A stretch of DNA of 64,000 nucleotides from VSJD01 sp964617825. Its GTDB lineage: Bacteria; Verrucomicrobiota; Kiritimatiellia; JAAZAB01. The notes under the pieces are model-generated. The model was not told the origin of the DNA and ran no database searches. It saw only the letters and a program-made list of their open reading frames with translations. The stretch covers positions 1 to 64,000 of the forward strand of contig CAZTWL010000019.1 of NCBI GenBank assembly GCA_964617825.1. The letters run 5' to 3'. This document shows positions 17,018-26,004 of this stretch, piece by piece; the first letter of the stretch is position 1, and every line of letters starts with the position of its first letter. A program made the translations under genes and the position numbers.

Positions 17018-17800
17018 ATGCTTAAAGATAAACGGGCGATAATTACCGGCGGGGCGCAGGGCTTGGGTGAAGCGCTCACCACGCGCTTGCTGAATGAAGG
17101 CTGCCGTGTCCTGGTGGCCGATATCCAGGCGAAGCAGATTGAAACGGTTGTTAAAACGCTGCAGGCAAAGTTTGGGGACAGGATCGAGGGGATGGTCTGC
17201 GACGTGACCGTGGAGTCGGATGTTGCCGCCGTGGTGGATAAAGCCGTGCAGCGGTTTGGCGGACTGGATATTTTTGTGGCCAATGCCGGCATTCTGATGT
17301 CGGGCGCCATTACGGAGTTCGATGTCGCCAAATGGCGCAAGGTCATGGAAGTCAACATGGTGGGCCAGATGATCTGCATGAAATACGCCTTGCGGGTCAT
17401 GGCCGGGCAGAAGAGTGGCTCGTTCATCCAAATCAATTCCAAGTCCGGCAAAAAGGGCTCATTCAAGAATTCGGCCTATGCCGCATCCAAGTTCGGTGGG
17501 ATAGGGCTTGTGCAGAGCGCGGCGCTGGAAATGGCGCCGCTGGGCGTACGGGTCAATGCCGTTTGCCCGGGCAACCTGCTGGATTCGCCGCTGTGGGTCA
17601 ACAGCCTGTTCAAGCAGTATGCGCAGAACCAGGGCATTAGCGAGGCCGCCGTGCGCCAGAAATACATCGATCAGGTACCTATGCGGCGCGGGTGCCAATA
17701 CGAGGATGTCTGCAACGTGGTGATGTTCCTTGCCTCGGAGCAGGCCGGCTACATGACCGGTCAGGCCATCAATGTCACCGGCGGGCAGGAAATGCGGTAA
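17018..17800 (+). CDS. Short-chain dehydrogenase/reductase (sorbitol-6-phosphate dehydrogenase-like)
   Basis: Classical SDR of 260 residues. The cofactor loop is GGAQGLGEAL and the NAG motif is at 89-91. The catalytic triad is a serine near 141-143 with Y154 and K158. The C-terminal TGQAINVTGGQEM is the usual SDR end. AAAGGA precedes the ATG. It is the last gene of the aldolase unit, 216 bases after the zinc dehydrogenase; that gap shows no gene. It resembles polyol-phosphate and 3-ketoacyl reductase-like members; the context favours a polyol substrate. Confidence 0.92.
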   Translation: MLKDKRAIITGGAQGLGEALTTRLLNEGCRVLVADIQAKQIETVVKTLQAKFGDRIEGMVCDVTVESDVAAVVDKAVQRFGGLDIFVANAGILMSGAITEFDVAKWRKVMEVNMVGQMICMKYALRVMAGQKSGSFIQINSKSGKKGSFKNSAYAASKFGGIGLVQSAALEMAPLGVRVNAVCPGNLLDSPLWVNSLFKQYAQNQGISEAAVRQKYIDQVPMRRGCQYEDVCNVVMFLASEQAGYMTGQAINVTGGQEMR

Positions 17801-17855
17801 GACCGCGTCTTGCCGCGCGGTCGGGGACTCAAATTGAAACGTTAAGCGATTTCAA

Positions 17856-17883
17856 GCCCGCCGGGCAGGGATTCCCGGCGGGC
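17856..17883. terminator. Strong G+C hairpin at the end of the sugar unit
   Basis: A perfect 10-bp stem (GCCCGCCGGG and its complement, 8-base loop) follows the SDR gene. There is no T-run on either side, so it may be a weak terminator or an mRNA-stabilising structure. A smaller stem (GACCG-type, 17801-17822) directly follows the stop. Confidence 0.4.
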
Positions 17884-17931
17884 GAGATGCAGCCCAGCTA
17901 TCCATTTTCGGAATGGTTCGATTAATTCGCA

Positions 17932-17960
17932 TTGCCAGACCCATATGCTTTGGATACAGT
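17932..17960 (+). promoter_or_regulatory. Possible sigma-70 promoter for ctp
   Basis: TTGCCA at 17932-17937, a 17-base spacer and TACAGT at 17955-17960 lie about 50 bases before the ctp start. Confidence 0.4.
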
Positions 17961-18011
17961 GCACTCGTTTTTAGCGCGGTTTTCTGGATAGCCTTGGACG
18001 GGGGATGTTTT

Positions 18012-19328
18012 ATGTTGGCGAAGATTATCGGGCGGAGATTTCTGTTGCTGGCCGGGGTGCTCTTGTTGGGCGTCAACCTGGTTATGGGCGCCAAGATCGC
18101 GGCGCGCACCGATAAGGCCAACGACACCGATTCGGTCGCTTTCGAAAAGATGCAGCTGCTGACGGAAGTGATGATGCTGATCCGCCAGAATTACGTGGAC
18201 GAAGACAAGACGCAATACAAGGACCTGATCTACGGCGCGTTGCGCGGGATGCTGCAGTCCCTGGATCCCCATAGTCAGTTCATGGAACCGGAAATGTTTG
18301 CCGACATGAAGAATGACACCGCCGGCGAATTCGGCGGGCTGGGCATTATCATCGGTATGCACGACGGCGTCCTGACTGTTATTGCGCCCATGGAAGACAC
18401 GCCCGCGTTCCGCGCCGGGATTATGCACGGTGACAAGATCATGGCCATCGATGGCGCATCCACGGAGAATATTTCCCTGCAGGAAGCGGTCAAAAAGATG
18501 CGGGGCGAACCCGGCACGAAGGTGAAGATTAAAATCCTGCGGATCAAGCCCCAGGAAGTCAAGGAGATCGAAATCGTTCGCGCGATCATCAAGGTGGAAA
18601 GCGTCAAAGGCGCGGCCATCCTGGAAGATAACATCGGCTATATCCGCATTGTCCAGTTTAACGAGCCGACGGCCGATGCTTTGCAAAAGGCCTTGGATGA
18701 TTTGACGGCCAAGGGCATGACGGCATTGGTCCTGGATTTGCGGAACAATCCGGGCGGCCTGCTGATTTCGGCGGTGGATGTCAGCCAGAAATTTTTAAAG
18801 CGGGGCGCCTTAATCGTCTCCACCAAGGGGCGGTACGGGGTTGGGGTCCAGTCCGAATATGCGGCCAAGGGCAAGATCCATTATCTCGATTTCCCCATAG
18901 TTGTGCTGGTCAATGGCGGAAGCGCGAGTGCTTCCGAAATCGTGGCCGGGGCCTTGCAGGATCATAAGCGGGGCATACTGGTCGGCGAAAAAACGTTTGG
19001 CAAGGGCTCGGTGCAGAGCATCCAGCCTTTGGAAGATGGCTCGGCCATCCGCCTGACGACGGCCAAGTATTATACGCCCAGCGGCCGTATGATTCATGAA
19101 AAAGGCATTGAGCCGGATGTGGTGGTCCCGATTTCGTCCGAGCTATGGCAAAAAGTCCAGATCAAGCGCTCGCGGGAAGAATTGGGCAATGAAGAACAGA
19201 GTGACATCAAACTCGATCTCGAGCATGTGACCGACACCCAATTGGAGCGTGCCATGGATGTGCTCAAAGGCATTCGCTTGTTTCAATCCCACGCCGACCA
19301 ATCCCACCAGTATGCCAAAACCCCATAG
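18012..19328 (+). CDS. C-terminal processing peptidase, S41 family
   Basis: Periplasmic tail-specific serine protease of 438 residues. An N-terminal membrane anchor or signal (FLLLAGVLLLGVNLVMGA) is followed by the S41 N-terminal helices, a PDZ domain (about 95-180, GGLGIII start) and the catalytic core. The Ser-Lys dyad is S308 in SASASEI and K331 in TFGKGSVQ. The ATG at 18012 was preferred to an upstream in-frame ATG at 17913 because it gives a normal signal peptide and has GGGGGA just before it. The gene precedes tsaD by 39 bases. It likely matures or degrades envelope proteins. Confidence 0.93.
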   Translation: MLAKIIGRRFLLLAGVLLLGVNLVMGAKIAARTDKANDTDSVAFEKMQLLTEVMMLIRQNYVDEDKTQYKDLIYGALRGMLQSLDPHSQFMEPEMFADMKNDTAGEFGGLGIIIGMHDGVLTVIAPMEDTPAFRAGIMHGDKIMAIDGASTENISLQEAVKKMRGEPGTKVKIKILRIKPQEVKEIEIVRAIIKVESVKGAAILEDNIGYIRIVQFNEPTADALQKALDDLTAKGMTALVLDLRNNPGGLLISAVDVSQKFLKRGALIVSTKGRYGVGVQSEYAAKGKIHYLDFPIVVLVNGGSASASEIVAGALQDHKRGILVGEKTFGKGSVQSIQPLEDGSAIRLTTAKYYTPSGRMIHEKGIEPDVVVPISSELWQKVQIKRSREELGNEEQSDIKLDLEHVTDTQLERAMDVLKGIRLFQSHADQSHQYAKTP

Positions 19329-19367
19329 CGTGCGTGGATATCGGAAGCTTACTTGGGTGCCGTCCGT

Positions 19368-20417
19368 ATGAATGTCTTGGGCATTGAAACCTCCTGTGAT
19401 GAGACTTCCGCTGCGGTAGTTGCCGCCGGCGGTGTCGTGCTGTCCAGCGCGGTGTTCAGTCAGGTGGCCATGCATCGGCCCCATGGAGGGGTTGTTCCTG
19501 AAATCGCCTCGCGCCAGCATGTCGCATACCTTCCACGCATGCTGGAAGAGGCCATCTCGCGGTCCGGTTTGGAATGGTCCAAGGTGCAAGCCGTGGCCGT
19601 GACCTATGGGCCGGGGCTGGCCAGTTCCCTGTTGGTAGGGATATCCGCTGCAAAAGCCCTGTCCCTGCGCTTGAACCTTCCGTTGATCGGCATTAATCAT
19701 CTGGAGGCGCATCTTTATTCGGTTTTCCTGACGCCCTCTGCCCCGGGCTTTGCCGAGTCCTGTCCGCTGGTGGCTTTGATTGTTTCCGGGGGCCACACTT
19801 GCCTGGTCCGGGTGGATGCGCCGGGAAAATACCGGCGCCTGGGCCAGACCATCGACGATGCGGCCGGCGAAGCTTTCGACAAGGGCGCCAAACTGCTGGG
19901 GTTGGAGTATCCCGGAGGCCCGGTGATCGACCGCGTCGGCGCGCGGGGCGACCCCAGGCGCATTGCCTTTCCGCGTACGCGTGCCTTGAAAGCCGACTTT
20001 TCGGAAGGATTGGCGCCGGAATTGTGTTTCAGTTTCAGCGGATTAAAGACGTCGCTTTTGTATTACCTGCGGGACCATCCGGAAGCCGCCAGGTCGCCGC
20101 TTTTGGAGGATGTGGCTGCAGGATACCAGGAAGCCATCGTGGATGTGCTGGTGCGCGGAGCCCGGCGGGCGCTCCAGCGCGAGCGGGTCCGGACGCTGGT
20201 GGTCGCGGGCGGCGTTTCCTTGAACAGCCGCCTGCGCGCCAGGCTCATCGAGATGGCTGCCGGATTGGACGTAAAGGTCCTGTTGCCGGCGGCCGCTTAT
20301 TGTGCGGATAACGCCGCAATGGTGGCCGGTCTGGCGGCGATCGGACAGGGAGTCACCGGTGACGCGGCCTGGTCGCTGGATGCCTCGCCTAATCTCGAGA
20401 TTGGCGACGGTAGATAA
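19368..20417 (+). CDS. tsaD: tRNA N6-threonylcarbamoyladenosine synthase subunit TsaD
   Basis: Universal ASKHA-fold enzyme making t6A37 in ANN-decoding tRNAs. It starts MNVLGIETSCDET, the family hallmark. The iron-binding histidines are in NHLEAH, followed by VSGGHT and DDAAGEAFDKGAK. The length of 349 residues is normal. The ATG at 19368 was chosen over an upstream TTG at 19353; the Shine-Dalgarno is weak. Its 3' end overlaps the convergent nagA by 29 bases. Confidence 0.96.
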   Translation: MNVLGIETSCDETSAAVVAAGGVVLSSAVFSQVAMHRPHGGVVPEIASRQHVAYLPRMLEEAISRSGLEWSKVQAVAVTYGPGLASSLLVGISAAKALSLRLNLPLIGINHLEAHLYSVFLTPSAPGFAESCPLVALIVSGGHTCLVRVDAPGKYRRLGQTIDDAAGEAFDKGAKLLGLEYPGGPVIDRVGARGDPRRIAFPRTRALKADFSEGLAPELCFSFSGLKTSLLYYLRDHPEAARSPLLEDVAAGYQEAIVDVLVRGARRALQRERVRTLVVAGGVSLNSRLRARLIEMAAGLDVKVLLPAAAYCADNAAMVAGLAAIGQGVTGDAAWSLDASPNLEIGDGR

Positions 20418-21585
20418 CCTTGCCGTTTGCGATGGTATAAAGCAGTTCCAGCTTCGGGCTCAGGACAATCAGGTCGGCGTCACGTCCGACGGCGATTATG
20501 CCTTTGTTCAGGCTCAGCAACCTGGCCGGATTGGCCGAGCACAATCGGCTGGCGCAGGCAATGTCTTTGTGAAACAACCGGATGGCATTGCGGAAGTTGT
20601 CGATGGGCGTCAGGGCGCTGCCGGCCAGGCCCATGCCGCGTTCGATCATTCTGACCCCGTTGTTCGGGCCGGAGATTTTTACGCGGCCCCAGCCTTGCGG
20701 CAGGTCGTATTCGCCGGACGGCAGTCCGGCGCCATAGTTGCTGTCGGTGGTGAAAATCACGCTACCTTCCGGTTTGCAGCGCAAGGTTTTTTCGACATGA
20801 AACGCAGGCACATGGGTGCCATCGCCAATGATCTCGCATGCCACGCGGTCTTCAATCAGTAAGTAATCCACGAGGCCGGCAGGGTAGACGCCGCCATCTG
20901 TCTGCGGCGCGACGACAAAGGTGTCGAAAAGGTGCGTTACCAGCCGGACCCCCGCCGCAATGGCTGCTTGCGCCTGCTTGACCGTGCACTGCGTATGCGC
21001 AATGCTGCAAAGTATGCCGGCACGGCTCAGAGCTCGAATTGCCGCTGGGGCGCCGGCCAGCTCGGGCGAAATATCCCAGATCTTTATTTTCCCGCCACCG
21101 GCGCGCAGCAGGCGGCGGGTAGTGCTTGGCGTAATCGGCGCCAAATCCTTGCTGAGGCCCGCGCCTGTTCTTGCCAGATACGGGGATTCCAAGCGGAAAC
21201 CAAGGACCTGGGGCAAGGTGCGGAGATTGTCGGTTTCGGCCAGATGGCGTTGCATGCCGGCGATGGTTTCTTCAACCGGACCGAAAAAAGTGGGATAGAA
21301 TGCGGTTGTGCCGCGCGCGGCTTCCTTCTCCGCATAGTCCTGGAGGGAGCATTTTTCGGTGGATATATAACCGATACCATGCGTGTGGATGTCGATCAGC
21401 CCCGGGATCACATAGGCGCCTTCGACATCGAGCGCGGGCAGCGCGCTTTTCGGCTGCCCGAGGCGGGCAATCCGTCCCCGTTCGATCACCAAGCCCCCGG
21501 ATACAATTTGGCCGCTGGGCAACAGGATTTTAGCGTTACGAATGGCCAGCCCGGACAGGTTCGTCTTCATAGATTGTTTTTTCAT
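20389..21585 (-). CDS. nagA: N-acetylglucosamine-6-phosphate deacetylase
   Basis: Amidohydrolase releasing acetate from GlcNAc-6-phosphate in amino-sugar catabolism or cell-wall recycling. The first metal motif is IDIHTHGIGY; later come HLFDT, IGDGTHVP and the catalytic aspartate in TTDSNYGAG. The 398 residues match the family. An alternative start is the ATG at 21570. No nagB or PTS gene is nearby, so it stands alone here. It converges with tsaD, and the last nine codons overlap. Confidence 0.93.
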   Translation of the reverse strand: MKKQSMKTNLSGLAIRNAKILLPSGQIVSGGLVIERGRIARLGQPKSALPALDVEGAYVIPGLIDIHTHGIGYISTEKCSLQDYAEKEAARGTTAFYPTFFGPVEETIAGMQRHLAETDNLRTLPQVLGFRLESPYLARTGAGLSKDLAPITPSTTRRLLRAGGGKIKIWDISPELAGAPAAIRALSRAGILCSIAHTQCTVKQAQAAIAAGVRLVTHLFDTFVVAPQTDGGVYPAGLVDYLLIEDRVACEIIGDGTHVPAFHVEKTLRCKPEGSVIFTTDSNYGAGLPSGEYDLPQGWGRVKISGPNNGVRMIERGMGLAGSALTPIDNFRNAIRLFHKDIACASRLCSANPARLLSLNKGIIAVGRDADLIVLSPKLELLYTIANGKVIYRRQSRD

Positions 21586-21613
21586 GTCGATCTGCTATTG
21601 TTCGATTTGATGG

Positions 21614-21642
21614 TTGGTTTCGAATCGTTGCCTGCTTATATA
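21614..21642 (+). promoter_or_regulatory. Possible promoter for the glycosyltransferase at 21695
   Basis: TTGGTT at 21614-21619, a 17-base spacer and TATATA at 21637-21642 lie in the divergent nagA/glycosyltransferase region, about 50 bases before the start. Confidence 0.4.
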
Positions 21643-21694
21643 ATCTTTCGAAAGCCGATTACAAGCGAAAAGGACACTGGTCGCCAGGCTGATT

Positions 21695-22717
21695 ATGAAC
21701 GAACATCCTGATCTTTCTGTCGTTATTCCGACCATCGGTCGTCCGATCTTGATTCAAACGCTGCAATCTCTCGTTCGGGCCGAAGGGTTCGAACGTTTGG
21801 ATGTCATCGTGTCCGGGCGGATTGCGGATGCGGTGGTGTTGGATGCGGTCCGGGAACTGTGCGGGCGGCATCCCAATATCCGGCAGCTGGAAATTGCGTT
21901 TGCGCGCGGAGATTCCAGCGAGAAAAAAAATGCCGGTTGGCGCGCTGCAAAGTGCGACCTGATTGCATTTATCGATGACGATGTCGTTGTCGCACGCGAT
22001 TGGCCGGAAAAAATCCGCGTGCCTTTCGAACGGTCCGATGTAGGCCTGGTCAGCGGGCCGGGTCTGGTTCCGGACGATATTTCCCTGATGGGCCGTTTGG
22101 CGGGGAATACTCTGGCCTCGAAAGCTGCCGGCTATGTCGCAGCGCGCTACATGCCTGGAAATCCTGAAGCGCGCGAAATCCAATGGTCGGGCTTGATCGG
22201 CTGCAATATGGCGTATCGGCGCTCGGTGTTGGAAAGGATGGGGGGCTTCAATACCGCATTTTGGCCGGGCGAAGAAATGTTGGCCGCTTTCCAGGCGACG
22301 CGCCTGGGGAACAAACTGATCTTTCAGCCCCAAGCAATCCTGTATCATTACCCGCGTTCCAGTTTCTGGGGCTTTTGCCGGCAGATCTATGGTTATGGCG
22401 CCACGCGCATCCGCATGATCCGCGCGGGCGTTGTTTGTGAGCCGGTAACCATCATTCCGGCCTTTGGCGTCCTGGCCCTGGTGATGTTGGGGCTGACCGC
22501 CGCGTTCTGCCGCTGGTCGGGATATTTACTGCTGGCCGGCCTGGCGCTTTATATGCTGGCGGATTTCTGGGTCGCGCTGACCAAATACCGGGAAACGCGC
22601 CGGGGGGTGGACCTGTTGATTTTCTTCCTCATACCCATCATGCACGTGAGTTATGGCCTGGCCGAATGGGTGGAACTCATGCACCCCGGCAAGGATTTGA
22701 GCGAGCGGACGATGTAA
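21695..22717 (+). CDS. Family 2 glycosyltransferase with C-terminal membrane segments
   Basis: GT-A-fold glycosyltransferase of 340 residues, probably acting at the inner membrane on a polysaccharide or lipid-linked glycan. It opens DLSVVIPTIGRP, with the DxD region AFIDDDVV, then NMAYRRSVLERMGGF and the acid motif GEEMLAAF. Two or three hydrophobic segments lie after residue 250. Its neighbours, a sugar nucleotidyltransferase and an epimerase on the other strand, suggest a surface-glycan locus. Donor and acceptor unknown. Confidence 0.9.
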   Translation: MNEHPDLSVVIPTIGRPILIQTLQSLVRAEGFERLDVIVSGRIADAVVLDAVRELCGRHPNIRQLEIAFARGDSSEKKNAGWRAAKCDLIAFIDDDVVVARDWPEKIRVPFERSDVGLVSGPGLVPDDISLMGRLAGNTLASKAAGYVAARYMPGNPEAREIQWSGLIGCNMAYRRSVLERMGGFNTAFWPGEEMLAAFQATRLGNKLIFQPQAILYHYPRSSFWGFCRQIYGYGATRIRMIRAGVVCEPVTIIPAFGVLALVMLGLTAAFCRWSGYLLLAGLALYMLADFWVALTKYRETRRGVDLLIFFLIPIMHVSYGLAEWVELMHPGKDLSERTM

Positions 22718-22847
22718 CGGCTGGAATAATTAGGCTTGGCCCGAATCGCAAGGGCTGCGACCGCCCCGCCGAAATCCAATCGCTTAAAGCGTGCAAATGG
22801 AGCTTAGTCCCGCCCAGATCCCGTCAGCCGCGGTTGGCCTGGCCGCG

Positions 22848-23549
22848 CTAAACACTTTGGCTATGCAAATATCGTTCCATGGCCTGGATTCCATCCGGAG
22901 TGCCCATATCCAGAAGCGGCGGCTTGGAAGCGAATATGCCCAGTTGGCCTTCCGTGCACAAGGTTGGAAACACATCGTTTTCCAGGGAGACAAGTTTGCC
23001 GGATTCGATTCGGTCAAAAATTGTCCGGTGGGCCAAATAGACGCCGCCGTTGATCCAGCCGCTGGTATGCGCGGCCTTTTCGCGGAAGGCGGTCAGACGC
23101 TGTCGGACGTCGAATTCCACCGTGCCGTAGCGGCCCGCCGCTTCAATGCGGGTGATTGCCAGGCTGAGGAGCGTTCCGGCATTTTGATAATATTTTGCGA
23201 AGGCTTGAAAATCCAGGTTCGGCAGGAGGCTGTCCCCATTCAGAATCAGGAATGGATCCGTGCGGATATGCGGTTCCGTAAATTTCAGGCCGCCCCCGGT
23301 TCCCAGGGCCTGTGGTTCGACCGAAACCGTGACGAGTCCATCCGTTTTGGACGAAGACACCCAGTCCTGAATGTTTGCGGCCAAATGGCCGGCGGCCAGG
23401 TGGACGTCGCGAATGCCGTTCCGTGCCAGCCACCCCAATTGCCATTCCAGGAACGGACGCCCGGCGACCGGCGCCAGCGCTTTGGGGCGCCCGGGATATA
23501 AATCCTGCAACCTTGTCCCTTTGCCGCCCAGTAAGATGATTGCCTGCAT
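22848..23549 (-). CDS. Sugar-1-phosphate nucleotidyltransferase (HddC/RmlA-like)
   Basis: Nucleotidyltransferase of 233 residues making an NDP-sugar. The signature GGKGTRL is followed by the lysine region GRPKALAPVAGRPFLEWQL, and the metal-binding aspartate is in LILNGDSLL. It is close in layout to D-glycero-D-manno-heptose-1-phosphate guanylyltransferase and mannose-1-phosphate guanylyltransferase. It lies 73 bases downstream of the epimerase in the same direction, so they probably form a two-gene unit for an activated surface sugar. The exact nucleotide and sugar are not determinable. Confidence 0.88.
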   Translation of the reverse strand: MQAIILLGGKGTRLQDLYPGRPKALAPVAGRPFLEWQLGWLARNGIRDVHLAAGHLAANIQDWVSSSKTDGLVTVSVEPQALGTGGGLKFTEPHIRTDPFLILNGDSLLPNLDFQAFAKYYQNAGTLLSLAITRIEAAGRYGTVEFDVRQRLTAFREKAAHTSGWINGGVYLAHRTIFDRIESGKLVSLENDVFPTLCTEGQLGIFASKPPLLDMGTPDGIQAMERYLHSQSV

Positions 23550-23622
23550 GGCCTATTGAATATCGATCCGGAACAATAGTCGGTGGTTGATGAAATCCGG
23601 TATGCGCTGCAGGTTCCTTGTT

Positions 23623-24573
23623 TTACAAGTTGGAAAATTGCAGCCGCCGGATAACCTGGTACCCCTTGATCAGTTCGGCGATGCCTTTGGGCAGGGACCA
23701 TTGCGGCTTGAACCCGGAGGCTTCGATCTTGGCGTTGCTGACCATGTAATCGCGCTGATCGGGGTCCTTGCCAATGGGAGCTTCCATGATCGTAAAGTCG
23801 GGGACTTGCTTCTTGATTTCCAGGCATAATTCCATCTTGGAGAGATTGGCGTCGCTCAAGCCCACATTATAAGGCTCGTTTTGCAGTCTGTCGAAATTGT
23901 CGAGCGCGTGCATGAACGCCCGCGCAATATCGCGCACATGAATATAGTTGCGTTTGAAATGGGCTTCGAAGAGCACGATAAAGCGGTCGGTTACGGCGCG
24001 ATACGTGAAGTCGTTGACCAGCAGATCCAGCCGCATGCGCGGGCTGATGCCGAAGGCCGTGGCCAGGCGCAACGAGATGCCATGCCCGGAATCCAAAAGG
24101 ATCTGTTCGAGTTCGACCTTCAGCCGGCCGTATAAGGAGATTGGGTTTAAGGGCGATTTTTCCGTGCACAGGCCGCTCGTGCCGATCCCATAGCCGCTGT
24201 TTGTGATCGGCAGAACGAAAGCCTGCTGACGGCTGCTCATGTCCAAGAGCCCCTTGATCGCATCCAGGTTGATGCTCCGCGCTTCAATGGGCTTTTGAGC
24301 GCAAACCGGGGCGCCCACCAGGCAAGCCAGAGGGATTACCGCGTCGGCGCTGGCCATCAGCCGGCGCATCAATTCCATGTCGCGCACGTCGCCGCGCACC
24401 AGGACCAGGGATTCGTGGTGACAGCAATCCAAGAGCGATGTCTGGTGATACGTGAAGTTATCGACGGCCGTGACCTTGTGGCCGCACCGGAGCAATTCCG
24501 GCACGAGCACGGACCCGATGTAGCCGGCGGCTCCCGTTACCAGGATTTTTTTGGGTGTAACATTGGTGGTCAT
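23623..24573 (-). CDS. NAD-dependent nucleotide-sugar epimerase/dehydratase
   Basis: Extended SDR of 316 residues. The NAD loop is GAAGYIGS, and the catalytic Tyr-Lys pair is in SLYGRLKVE; the loop before it (TNSGYG) supplies Ser/Asn. RNYIHVRDIARA is the usual substrate-domain signature. The ATG at 24573 is preferred over an upstream TTG at 24594. It acts on an NDP-sugar, upstream in the same unit as the nucleotidyltransferase. It resembles UDP-glucose 4-epimerase-like enzymes of O-antigen or exopolysaccharide loci. Confidence 0.9.
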   Translation of the reverse strand: MTTNVTPKKILVTGAAGYIGSVLVPELLRCGHKVTAVDNFTYHQTSLLDCCHHESLVLVRGDVRDMELMRRLMASADAVIPLACLVGAPVCAQKPIEARSINLDAIKGLLDMSSRQQAFVLPITNSGYGIGTSGLCTEKSPLNPISLYGRLKVELEQILLDSGHGISLRLATAFGISPRMRLDLLVNDFTYRAVTDRFIVLFEAHFKRNYIHVRDIARAFMHALDNFDRLQNEPYNVGLSDANLSKMELCLEIKKQVPDFTIMEAPIGKDPDQRDYMVSNAKIEASGFKPQWSLPKGIAELIKGYQVIRRLQFSNL

Positions 24574-24682
24574 AAATGAAGGCAACCATAGCAATCCGCT
24601 ATGTGATTGTCAAACGATATGAACAGGCCGTAAAAACCGTACGTTGCGAGTTGCGGCACTGCTGTGCCGCCTGTTTTTTCGC

Positions 24683-24709
24683 TTGTGGTCGGCGTGGTTA
24701 AATTATAAT
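24683..24709 (+). promoter_or_regulatory. Possible argC promoter
   Basis: A perfect TATAAT (24704-24709) has TTGTGG 15 bases upstream, which is a short spacer. The -10 region AATTATAATT is itself a palindrome, so it could serve either direction. A hairpin GCGGCAC/GTGCCGC with a T-run lies just before it at 24653-24679. Confidence 0.35.
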
Positions 24710-24845
24710 TTCCACAAAAAAGCCGAATGTTAATTAGGGCCATACCGGAAATAATCTTTGGAATCGGCCGCATTGAGGCGGCGGCCTGAAAACAGCCCGG
24801 CGCCGGTTTTATGCGGTTGTCATCACATCATCAAAGGAACAAACC

Positions 24846-25904
24846 ATGATTAAAGCTAAAATTATCGGCGCCAGCGGTTACGGCGGGGTCGGAATCATTG
24901 AACTTCTGTTGGGCCATCCGGAGGTCAAGATCTCCAGCCTGGTTGCGCTTGAAGCCGTGGGCGTGCCCATCAGCCGGATTTATCCGCATTTGACCGGTTT
25001 TTGCGATCTGCCGATCATGGCGGCGGCGGATGCAGCCGCCAGGGGTCCGGTGGATATCACGTTCCTGGCCACACCGGATGGGGTGGGTATGCAACAGGCG
25101 CCTGCAGAACTGGCTGCCGGCGCCAAGGTAATCGATTACAGCGGCGATTTCCGGTTCAATACTCCTGAAAGTTATGCAGACTATGCCACGCGGATTGGCA
25201 AGGATCCGAAACATGCGTCGCCGCATTTGCTGCCGGAAGCGGTTTACGGCCTGCCGGAACTGCATCGGGCGGCCTTGGCCCGCAAACCGCGGTTGGTGGG
25301 CAATCCGGGCTGTTTTGCCGTCAGTTGCATTCTGGGTCTTGCGCCGGCCGTCAAAGGCGGTCTCGTGCGGCTGGACAGCTTGATTTGCGATTGCAAGACG
25401 GGTGTTTCCGGCGCCGGCAAAAAGCTCAACGCCTCATTCCACTATCCCGCGCGCTACGATCACATGAATGCCTATAAGCTGGCTGGTCATCAGCATGTCT
25501 GTGAAGTTGAGCGCGAACTCGGACTGCAAGCCGGCAGGGATTTGAAGGTCACTTTCACGGCCCAGGTTGTGCCGATCTGCCGCGGCATAATGTCGTCGCT
25601 CTATGGCGAATTGCTGCCCGGTGTTAAGCCGGCGGATGTGCAGTCGGCCTACCGGTCATTCTATCCGGACGGTGGCTTCGTCCGCCTGTTCAGCCGCGAT
25701 TCCGGCATCGGCACGGCTCATGTTCGCGGCACGAATTATTGCAATCTGATCGTCGATGTCGACGAGCGCACCCGTAAATTGCGGGTGATCGCGCATATCG
25801 ACAATCTGATGAAAGGCCAGGCCGGATCCGCCCTTCAAAACATGAACCTGCTCTTCGGTTTGCCGGAGAACACCGGACTTAACCTGCCGGGGAAATATCC
25901 ATAA
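24846..25904 (+). CDS. argC: N-acetyl-gamma-glutamyl-phosphate reductase
   Basis: NADPH-dependent third step of arginine synthesis, reducing N-acetylglutamyl-5-phosphate to the semialdehyde. The N-terminal GASGYGGVGIIELLLGHPEV is typical, the catalytic cysteine is C156 in GNPGCFAV, and HQHVCEVE and GSALQNMNLLFG are conserved. The 352 residues are normal for the type-1 family. AAAGGA precedes the ATG. No other arg genes are nearby; it stands alone between the epimerase and a Mur ligase. Confidence 0.96.
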   Translation: MIKAKIIGASGYGGVGIIELLLGHPEVKISSLVALEAVGVPISRIYPHLTGFCDLPIMAAADAAARGPVDITFLATPDGVGMQQAPAELAAGAKVIDYSGDFRFNTPESYADYATRIGKDPKHASPHLLPEAVYGLPELHRAALARKPRLVGNPGCFAVSCILGLAPAVKGGLVRLDSLICDCKTGVSGAGKKLNASFHYPARYDHMNAYKLAGHQHVCEVERELGLQAGRDLKVTFTAQVVPICRGIMSSLYGELLPGVKPADVQSAYRSFYPDGGFVRLFSRDSGIGTAHVRGTNYCNLIVDVDERTRKLRVIAHIDNLMKGQAGSALQNMNLLFGLPENTGLNLPGKYP

Positions 25905-26004
25905 ATCCGCTGCGGATTCATGATTGTCGGCTGCAATAAAATGCGAACCGCAATGGGGCTGGTTCGCAGTCAAGGCGCCCTGTAGTTGCATTTGGATGTG
26001 CAGT

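Noticed and set aside
24653..24679. Hairpin GCGGCAC/GTGCCGC with T-run upstream of argC
   Set aside because: It has terminator shape on the plus strand, but no plus-strand gene ends nearby; it may be chance or part of an argC leader, so it is not called as a terminator.
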